In this document: positions 56,718 through 64,000 of the stretch, one piece after another
Position numbering within the stretch: the first letter of the stretch is position 1
How the letters are laid out: each line of letters starts with the position of its first letter
Assembly (NCBI RefSeq): GCF_019097595.1
Contig: NC_080713.1
Span: 8,135,699 to 8,199,698, forward strand
DNA: 64,000 bases
Origin: Hemibagrus wyckioides
Lineage: Eukaryota; Chordata; Actinopteri; Siluriformes; Bagridae
Direction: 5' to 3'
Notes under the pieces: generated by a model
What the model was told of the DNA's origin: nothing
The model's input: only the letters and a program-made list of their open reading frames with translations
Database searches by the model: none
Translations under genes and position numbers: made by a program

Positions 56718-57702
56718 ATTTGACCATGTAAAGGATTCCCTCAAGTCGTCACACATTTGTACACTTAATTTTTAATTTGATGAATCTGTTTAAGTATAAA
56801 TGAAGTATATATGATGATTGTGATGATTTAGCCATGTTCTTTATAAGTTGCTGGTACCCTTAAACTTCCCTTTATCACTTATCAGGTAGATTCAGTCCAG
56901 CACTCAAGAAAGAAGCTTGTCGTAGCTGATTGATTACATTTAAAGTAAAAGTAATATGGTTTACATTTAATTTTTTGGCAGAACTGCTTTTTAGTGGCCT
57001 TAATGCCTGTCTGGCAGTCCTTCCAGTCACTGGCACAATATTTCTAACATTAATCTTTTCCTTTCTGTATCATCACCTTGGTATGAAGGATTAATGTCCT
57101 TGAACGGAAGCTCAATAGGGACAATTTGTGTGTGTGTGTTTCTTTTGAAAAGCAGATAAGAAAGGAGAGCCAAAATGTGTTTCAGGTTTTTTTCCTGCTG
57201 AATTTTATTAAGCAAATTTGGTTGCCTCTTTTTCATAAGTGTGTATTGCGATGCGGAAGTCACAATGGCTCATTTGTTTAGAAACCTGATTTTAGGTTTT
57301 AAACTCGATTGAGGTTTGATATTGTGGTTTTATTAGTTCGCGATTAAATAAAGTCTCAGATTTCATACTCTGTCAATATTATTGTGAAATTCAAACAATA
57401 AATATTGATGTGAGACTCCCACACAGAGGATGAGAGAACAGTAAATTTAGCTGCCAAAGCTAGTAAGCCGTGTATTGTGTCTTATTTCTTTCTTTGCTCT
57501 TGAATGAACATGCATCACTGAAAGAACAATGCAGGAGGATGTCTATGGCTTCAGATCTGTGTGTGTGTGTGTGTGTGTGTGTGGGTGTGTGTATGTGTGT
57601 GCAGATTTAGTGTGTATGGATCACAGTCTCTATTAGTAATGTCTACTAATGTTGGTGCAAAAGATGAGTCCATCTCTCCATAGAAATTTGTCTGTGTGTT
57701 TG

Positions 57703-57733
<31 letters not shown>

Positions 57734-58394
57734 TTAAGGTGTTGAGTTTGGAGACACACCCAGTTTGGAGCATGCCGCCGTCTTAATGGCACGCCTGGCA
57801 CCAGAACAAGGGAGCACAACATCAGTGCACTTATTCTGTTGCTTATTAGCAGGGCGCACACACACACTTTCACAATATATCAACATGCTCTCTTACCTAC
57901 ACACTCTAATTAGCACTGATATATAGACTCTTTTTTCGTTCTCCTTCTTTAACCCCCCAACACACACACACACACACACAATGAGATTCATAATAATTTA
58001 CACTAATTGACACAATTAACCTTAACTGAAACGTCTCACATAGTATAAATTCAATAATTTTATTCATTCAAACATGTGGAATCAATTAAAACTAAAAAAT
58101 ATATACAGATTTACAAAAGCTGCTGTTTAATTTACAACATTTGCCAAATAACAGCAGTAATATAGAAATATATTTACTTGCCTAATGATTCTTTAAGATA
58201 AATGCAAATAATTTACCCTTTAAAAAAATATATGAAGTTATTTATTTAAATTTCGATAAAAATGCTGAGGGAGGGAAAGAAAAACCAAAAGAGCAACTCA
58301 GCATTTATGTAATTTTTTGTGTGGAAATCAACTATTTGATTTGCTTGTGAGGAAATTGGTGTTTTTTTCTTTGTCTTTCTTGAACTTCACTGTA
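56718..58394. other. Non-coding with several GT/CA microsatellites
   Basis: (GT)n at 57558-57602, a second GT/TTG run at 57690-57734 and (CA)n at 57959-57980. No exon or transposon recognised. Confidence 0.5.
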
Positions 58395-58600
58395 ATTCTG
58401 ATAAGTAGCCAGAGATTTCAGTCCAAAAGCTGGATGCTTCTGCCAGGAGGTTCAGACTTGCCCAAGGATGCAGCTTTCAACAAAATGAGGGGCCAACCAT
58501 CCATCTAAATCAACACAAGTGGCTAAAAAAGCTCAAGATCAATATTTTTTTATAGCCATCTCAGGCTCCAGATTTGATCTTGTCATCTAAATTTAAACAG
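58395..58600 (+). mobile_element. Tc1-like fragment, weak
   Basis: 'caagtggctaaaaaagctca' then 'agatcaatatttttttata' and 'gccatctcaggctccagatt' reproduce the layout of the region before and at the SPDLN motif in Tc1 lineages. Short and diverged; family uncertain. Confidence 0.45.
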
Positions 58601-58909
58601 GACATTCCTGTGCACAAACCTAAGAATATACTAGATATTACAAGTGCATAGTAGTCCAAGATTACTAAAACATTGTGATTGCTTATATTACTATAGAACC
58701 AGCTTTTTGGTCTTTTTTTGGTGGGGGGGGGCATCCTGGCCAACTAAATGTATAGGAAGGGCTAGGTATGTTAATAAGAAACTTATAGTGGAGAGTCTGA
58801 CGTCCAAGACAGTAATAGATGTTAAATAAATATCTTCTTACTAAATACTTCACCATAACAATGATTATATGTCGTTTTAAAATTCAGCGATAATTAGCTT
58901 TAGTTTACA
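58601..58909. other. Non-coding, no feature recognised
   Basis: Contains a G run (58723-58730). Nothing identified. Confidence 0.4.
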
Positions 58910-59480
58910 TGGCGGGCCATGCATTTCACACATAGGCCTTCACTGGCCTTCACCAAATCGATTTCTTCTCCTCTGTCAGCTATTGTGAGTTAAAATATAT
59001 ATATATTTTGTTTAGTTTGTGCGGTTCGCTGCCTGTGACTACTCCAATTATCCAATCAAAGGACGGGAAATTGCTGACGCAATCGTACGCCTGCTAGATG
59101 GCCCCAGTGACACCAACTCGAAATCTGATTGGTTAATGTAACAATTTCATTGCCAATTATTTTAAGCTCCGGGCGCCTGCACTATTGATTCTGAACGTGT
59201 TAAGGCAGATTTCTTTCACCTTGGCAACACATGATGTCAGCCACTGGCTGAAATATGATTGGATAAATACTCTTATCATAAATATACACTACTGGAAGCA
59301 GTGCAACCGAGAGAAAAGCTATGAAATGTAGAGAATAGACTATTGGGAATAATTTCATACACATTAATATATTAAAAAAATATATTAAATATATTAAAAT
59401 GCAAGTCAGTGATTCAGATCACTGCTGTTTAGGCCAGCAGAGAATGCCTTGCTGGGCCTGACGGCCTAACACTGTCAGAC
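58910..59480. mobile_element. hAT-like fish repeat, probable
   Basis: Starts 'catggcgggccatgcatttc' and ends, in reverse complement, 'cagtgttaggccgtcaggc', a plausible diverged inverted repeat. The interior wording ('gtgcggttcgctgcctgtga', 'ggaaattgctgacgcaatcg', 'aatatacactactggaagca') I associate with a repeated fish element. No target duplication and no coding region seen. Confidence 0.45.
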
Positions 59481-60987
59481 GAAATGCATGACTTTGGAAT
59501 CAAGGAGAAAACTGGAGTACCCAGAGGAAACCCCTGAAGGACAAGGTGCATGCTAACATTGCAAACATGCAATATGTTATTACTAGATTTACTAAATTTA
59601 CGTTATTGGTTAATGCAACAGTGCAACTTGTTCAAGCAAAGGAATTATTGAACTGTTGAATTATTTAATAACAAGCAGAAAGTAGAATAAATCTTGACTT
59701 GACTGAATCAAAAAATTATTATTAAAATCTCATACTTCCATCTGCTATTATCTTTAAATGAAGAAGAGATATACTTTTTTCCTACAGTGTATCTATCACA
59801 GCCATCTTTCTGCTAAAAGAAGTCCAGTATGCATTATCTATTTCCACTGAAGACACTCAGAAGAGTGAATGCCTTCTGGCACGTGGTATTTTGATGGAAA
59901 ATCGCTCACACTCGGTGGAGTGGCACTTTAAGAGGTGAAAAGCCTCGTTCTTTAGAGTGTAAGAAAGCAGGAAAGACAGTACTCTTAAATGTGTGGTCAT
60001 TAGCTGTATGCCACTTGTTTTCTCCTTATTACTTGATGACTGACAGGAACAAGGAGAAATAAGTAATTAAACCACACACATTACATCCTCATGGGCTCTC
60101 ATGTCAGTACACAACTGCAGTAATCTTCTCTTTCTCCCTCACTGCAGCGATTGAGTTGTTTGAAATACAGATGTTCCTGCGGTGAAATCGTAATTACGCT
60201 ACAGATTATGGAAATCCTCCATCAAAGTGTGAGTTTTGTTTCCTGCTCGTGGTGGTTTAATCGTCGACTCCGGAGAATTCAAATCCAGGATCCTCATTAA
60301 TCCAAGCCTGTGTCTTAATTTGCATGAGTGGATGTTTGAGTTTATATCTGGAAGTATTCGAGTGGGAAGAGAGACGTTATGGGCACTTTGTAAGCACATG
60401 TATTTTGACAGATTTTGTTACTCTGACTGGATCTTGTTAGAAGATATTCACAGATGTACATAATCTCAGTCGGTGCAATGTCATTGAATTCAATCATCCC
60501 TATAGAATGTGTGGATGTAATGTGTAATTTAAACCTGTCAGTGTGCACCAGCTCTTGGTGATGATTTATTTTATTTCATTTCACCTCCACAATTTCACTA
60601 TGTAATAAGCAGGCTCAGCTCAAGTTTCTTTCATGCAACATCCCTCCAGTGATTAATTGATAGAGTTCACCTTTTCGTCTGAACATGCCTGACTACAGTC
60701 AGCACCTGAATAAATATTCCATCTCGTCTAATCCTTACACAGGTTGTCAAGCCATTCCTCATCCCCTCAGACAATACAAATTTTTTGTTCTATGCCTACG
60801 TTGTGTAAATTTACATAGATCAAAAAATTGGGATTGTCTGTAGGGCATTGACGACAATCTGACAATAACCTGCTTAAGCTATGAAAAGCAGATATTAAGG
60901 ATTAACAGAGATAACATAAAAAAAAAAAAAAAAAAAAACACTGTGCTGACGTCTTCCCAATAATCAAATGAGTGCCATATGTCATTT
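59481..60987. other. Unique sequence; possible conserved elements 59820-60480
   Basis: 59820-60480 is free of simple and interspersed repeats, with many motif-like words ('aagtaattaaaccacacaca', 'cgtaattacgctacag', 'cttaatttgcatgagtgg'). It could be a conserved non-coding element. 59500-59560 is a possible SINE scrap. Poly-A run at 60919-60939. Confidence 0.35.
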
Positions 60988-61278
60988 ATCCATCCATTTT
61001 CTGTACCGCTTATCCTACACAGGGTCTCAGGGAACCTGGAGTCTATCCCAGGGGACTCCACAAGGTGGAGGACACCCTGGGGTGGATGCCAACCCATCAA
61101 AGAGCATATCATACACACATTCACACACTACATACAATATAGAAATACCAATCAGCTACAACGGATGTCTTTGGACTGACGGAGGAAATCTGAGTACTTA
61201 AAGCTTAGAGAGAACATGTAAACTGGCAGGAATTGAACCCCCAACCCCAGTGGTGTGAGACAAATGTTCTAGCCATTA
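60988..61278 (-). mobile_element. Mermaid/DANA-like SINE
   Basis: 'tccatccattttctgtaccg', 'ggaacctggagtctatccca', 'atgccaacccatcaaagagc', 'gtctttggactgacggagg', B box on the minus strand 'ggcaggaattgaaccccc', and an eroded head at 61270. Full length but diverged. No perfect target duplication found. Confidence 0.85.
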
Positions 61279-61434
61279 ACTTCTACCCTCTATCTCAGCA
61301 TTGAGACATAATTTGTTCATGTGAACCAACGCTAACCGGAAAGGATTTCCAATAGGAGATTTGCCAAGAATGTTTACCTTTAATGTATGCTGTCACATGT
61401 ACATTACAACACATGTATTTCTTTGCATATCCCA

Positions 61435-61602
61435 ACTGGAAATTGGAGTCTGAGCACAGGGTCAGCCCTGATACAGCACCCCTGGAGCAGAGAGGGTTAA
61501 GGGCCCTGCTCAGCAATGGTAGCTTAGCAGTTTTAGGTCTTGAACCATGATCTTCTGAGCCTTCCAGAGCCTTAACCACTTGAACTACCACTGCCCCATA
61601 AC
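61435..61602 (-). mobile_element. tRNA-derived SINE (type 1)
   Basis: Reverse orientation: 'gagcacagggtcagccctga', 'cagcacccctggagcagaga', 'gggttaagggccctgctc', then the head 'gccttaaccacttgaactac' ending 'cactgcccc'. The tail beyond 'gtctgagc' is missing. Confidence 0.85.
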
Positions 61603-62864
61603 CATAGCTTTCCTAATGTAGAATTAAGTCATATTTATAGTTGATAGTCTTAAATTGTTCATAATCTTATGAATTATGAAAGCTAGTTAATTAATTGGCC
61701 AGGATTAGCACCACTGTGATTGACAAGAGATATATGTCATTCCTCCCACCCAGACAGTACGGCCAATTTTTACTCCCTTGGCGCCAAGCCACAGACAGCT
61801 GTGACATTGTCGAGATTCAAATCAATTCCCTTGATGATAGAGCATCTCTTATTTGAGCCTCTCAGGAGTTCTTTTTTCAGACATTGCTCTGAGAATTCTG
61901 CACATCTGGTGAAGTATGAGCGCAGTTTTTTTATTTTTTTTTTAAACCTGGGAAGGTCCAGAGAACTAATCCACTATCCTCTTGGAAATGGTGGTCTGGG
62001 GTTCACTTCAATCAAATTGTGGTGTGCTCCAGTCTGCTCTCAATAGATCAACTTGTTCCTGCTTTACATTTTGTGATGGTGAAAGGGAAAAGATTGGTAT
62101 GGTCAAAAGAGAAGATGAAATGCCTTACTGATATACGAAACCAGACTTTCATACGACCGGACCGCTGTAATTAGCTTACCTTCATGGTTTGAAATGATAG
62201 CATTGCATCCCAAGACATCTTCTTCTTCAAGAACTGCTCCTTATTTTCAGTTATTCCTGCACAATGACATTCCATGCACCCAAAAAAAAGTGTTGTTTTT
62301 ACTGCTTGAGTATTGAGGTATTAACGGAACATAATCAAAAAATAGCAAACCTAAGTTTACCTCCTCCAAACATGCCCAGGTTCAGTCCTGAGTACAGGCT
62401 CAAGTATTCGAGTCAAATATGAAGACAGCTGTGTCATATTCAGTGAGTACAAACAATACAAAAGCTGTTAGGTGCAGAACTAGCTTTATAATTACTTTAC
62501 AAATTATTTTTTATATGTCTACAGGTCACATATCTAATCTGAAAATGTACTATTTTCCATTCAACTGACCGCTTCGATATATCAACAGTACATAAAGAAA
62601 AGCATTATAATCTCTGTGATTTATTGTGCTCTGTCAGAGCATCATAGTACTTTTTCGGCCTCACTTAAGAACGTATGACAGAGGGATTTGGGATGTGACA
62701 TCAGTCAGTGGGAAACAGTGAGATACTATATGTCAGAATGTTTTTCACCTCACTATCTTTTAATAAAATAGTCAAACAGAATTTCTGGGAGGTGATATAT
62801 AATCTGACAGTCGAGACATTTGGTAAAGAACTGGACAGGATGCCTAACTCTATATTTGGTATAC
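61603..62864. other. Unique sequence; possible conserved element 61680-62060
   Basis: 61690-61960 is repeat-free and GC-balanced ('acggccaatttttactccct', 'ttggcgccaagccacagaca', 'tcaaatcaattcccttgatg'), the most CNE-like piece in the window to my eye. 62060-62860 shows nothing specific. Confidence 0.4.
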
Positions 62865-63025
62865 ACACCAATCAGGCATAACATTATGACCACCTGCCTA
62901 ATTTTGTGTTGGTCCTCCTTTTGCTGCCAAAACACAAAAAACTGCGATGCACTGTGTATTCTGGCACCTTTCTCTCAGAACCAGCATTAACTTCTTCAGC
63001 AATCTGAGCAACAGTAGCTCATAAT
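62865..63025 (-). mobile_element. Internally deleted Tc1-like end (family F)
   Basis: Terminal sequence 'ccaatcaggcataacattat' and 'gaccacctgcctaattttgt' is the characteristic end of another Tc1-like fish element. At about 62935 it jumps into antisense transposase sequence ('aactgcgatgcactgtgtat', 'ccagcattaacttcttcagc', 'gcaacagtagctc'). About 800 bp that normally lies between is missing, and the other end is cut by the LINE that follows. Confidence 0.85.
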
Positions 63026-63039
63026 CATGAATGAGTTAA

Positions 63040-64000
63040 ATTCATGATTCATCAGGCTGAGACAGACGGAGATCCTGAAAAAGGACTTCAGGAGCCTGGT
63101 GGAGAAGGTTCACACCACATTGCCCATGACGAGGATTATCGTGTCAGGACCGCTTCCCACATTCCAGCGAGGAATTCAGTAGGCTATTTGCTTTTAATGA
63201 GTAGTTACAGTCTTGGTGTCAAGACCAGAAATTACCCTTTGTCGATAATTGGAATGTTTTCTGGGAGCGTCCTGGGCTCTACCGTTCTGATGGCCTGCAC
63301 CCAAGCAGAGCTGGAGCAGCAGTCTTCTCGGACAACATCGCCACCATCTGACTGGTCATACCTTAGATTACAATTATAATAGCTACTGTTCAACTCGCCA
63401 GACTAATACAAGTTCTCACATAGCTCATCCTATAGAAACTGTATCTGTTCCCCGAATAGTGAGATCAAGGGATAAATTCGTTAATAGCGCTGGAAATAAT
63501 CTAATCACAATTAAACCTGACAAAGGCCAAATAGGTAAAGAAAAACAATTTCTTAAGTTTGGGCTTCTCAACATTAGATCCCTTGCACCGAAAACAATTA
63601 TTGTTAATGAAATGATCTCAGATCATAGTTTCGACGCACTTTGTCTTACCAAAAACCTGGCTTAGACCAAATGAATACACTGGTCTGAATGAGTCTACTC
63701 CGTCAGGATATTCATATAAGCCTAAGCCCCGTCAGACAGGTCGTGGTGGTGGTGTCGCAACCATCTGTAACAATTCTTTTACCGTTACTCAGAAAACAGG
63801 ACCCAGGTTTAGCTCATTTGAAGTGCTTATCCTTAATGCTGCACTCACTGACATCCATAAAAAATCCCTACTATATCTTGCTCTGGCCACTGTGTATAGA
63901 CCCCCGGGGCCCTACACTGATTTTCTTAATGAGTTTGCACAATTACTCTCAGATCTTTTGATCAGTTTTGACAAAGTGTTAATCGTAGGAGACTTTAACA
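63040..64000 (+). mobile_element. L2/CR1-type LINE, esterase-like and endonuclease regions, runs off the window
   Basis: Non-LTR retrotransposon, 5' truncated at about 63040. The first part (to about 63350) reads in shifting frames as an SGNH/esterase-like domain: IIVSGPLPTFQRG, then LPFVDNWNVFWERPG and RSDGLHPSRAGAAVFSDN, whose DGLHP is a typical block with the catalytic Asp and His; one in-frame stop (TAG near 63201) and a frameshift break it. From 63459 comes the linker and the start of the APE-type endonuclease: KFGLLNIRSL, DALCLT, a frameshift at about 63650 (extra A in an A run), then TWLRPNEY, GRGGGVATI, VYRPPG and VGDFN at the edge. The rest of the endonuclease and the reverse transcriptase lie beyond 64000. 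The breaks make this copy non-functional. Confidence 0.87.

Noticed and set aside
59500..59560. SINE copy ('cccagaggaaacccctgaag')
   Set aside because: Only about 60 bp with partial resemblance to the Mermaid-like body; too short to annotate.
60140..60280. Exon after the acceptor-like 'ctccctcactgcag' at 60132-60147
   Set aside because: The downstream frame yields no recognisable protein and no fitting donor; non-coding conservation is a better guess.

Overview
This window looks like a gene-poor stretch of a ray-finned (teleost) nuclear genome. The base composition is AT-rich and microsatellites are very dense. The interspersed repeats match families I know from fish: Mermaid/DANA-like SINEs with a Pol III B-box head, other tRNA-derived SINEs, several lineages of Tc1-like transposons, L2- and RTE-type LINE ends, a Ty3/Gypsy relic and hAT/pogo-like MITEs. 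An ostariophysan such as a catfish would fit, but that is a guess from repeat familiarity. I see no bacterial operon structure, no CRISPR array, no rRNA or true tRNA gene, and no intact host protein-coding gene.

Layout. 1-4.3 kb is largely repeat-free. 4.3-10.3 kb holds Tc1 fragments, an isolated coding exon relic (4828-5111) with a decayed second tail (5577-5624), a hAT-type MITE with a perfect 8-bp target duplication, a strong hairpin, and two SINEs with perfect target duplications. 14.8-15.7 kb is a 36-bp minisatellite with a 144-bp higher-order repeat. 17.6-26.7 kb is a repeat cluster: LINE fragments, an antisense Ty3/Gypsy relic, an internally deleted Tc1 element and SINEs. 27.3-29.6 kb has a 48-bp minisatellite, a weak exon candidate and a Tc1 element carrying a (TCTA)33 array. 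32.3-36.7 kb holds two inverted-repeat elements, each with a SINE nested inside.

The best preserved transposon is a 1.55-kb Tc1-like copy at 37578-39125, with roughly 200-bp inverted repeats and a dead transposase (first catalytic Asp changed to Asn, plus stops). 40-47.7 kb carries nested SINEs, compound microsatellites, an RTE-like LINE 3' end and Tc1 pieces. 48.2-56.7 kb has a degenerate minisatellite, a foldback element with a SINE in its loop, a SINE whose tail has expanded into a ~460-bp GGAT array, a rearranged Tc1 remnant and a pogo-like element. The right edge (63.04 kb onward) runs into an L2/CR1-type LINE with an esterase-like region followed by the start of the endonuclease domain, cut by the window boundary.

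Nothing here forms a pathway. The functional content is transposon biology (autonomous LINE and Tc1 lineages and the SINEs and MITEs that probably parasitise them) plus several repeat-free blocks (about 34.2, 42.4, 49.0, 59.8-60.5 and 61.7 kb) that could be conserved non-coding regulatory elements. That last reading is inference and needs alignment to other fish. All family names come from recognition by eye, not from database searches.
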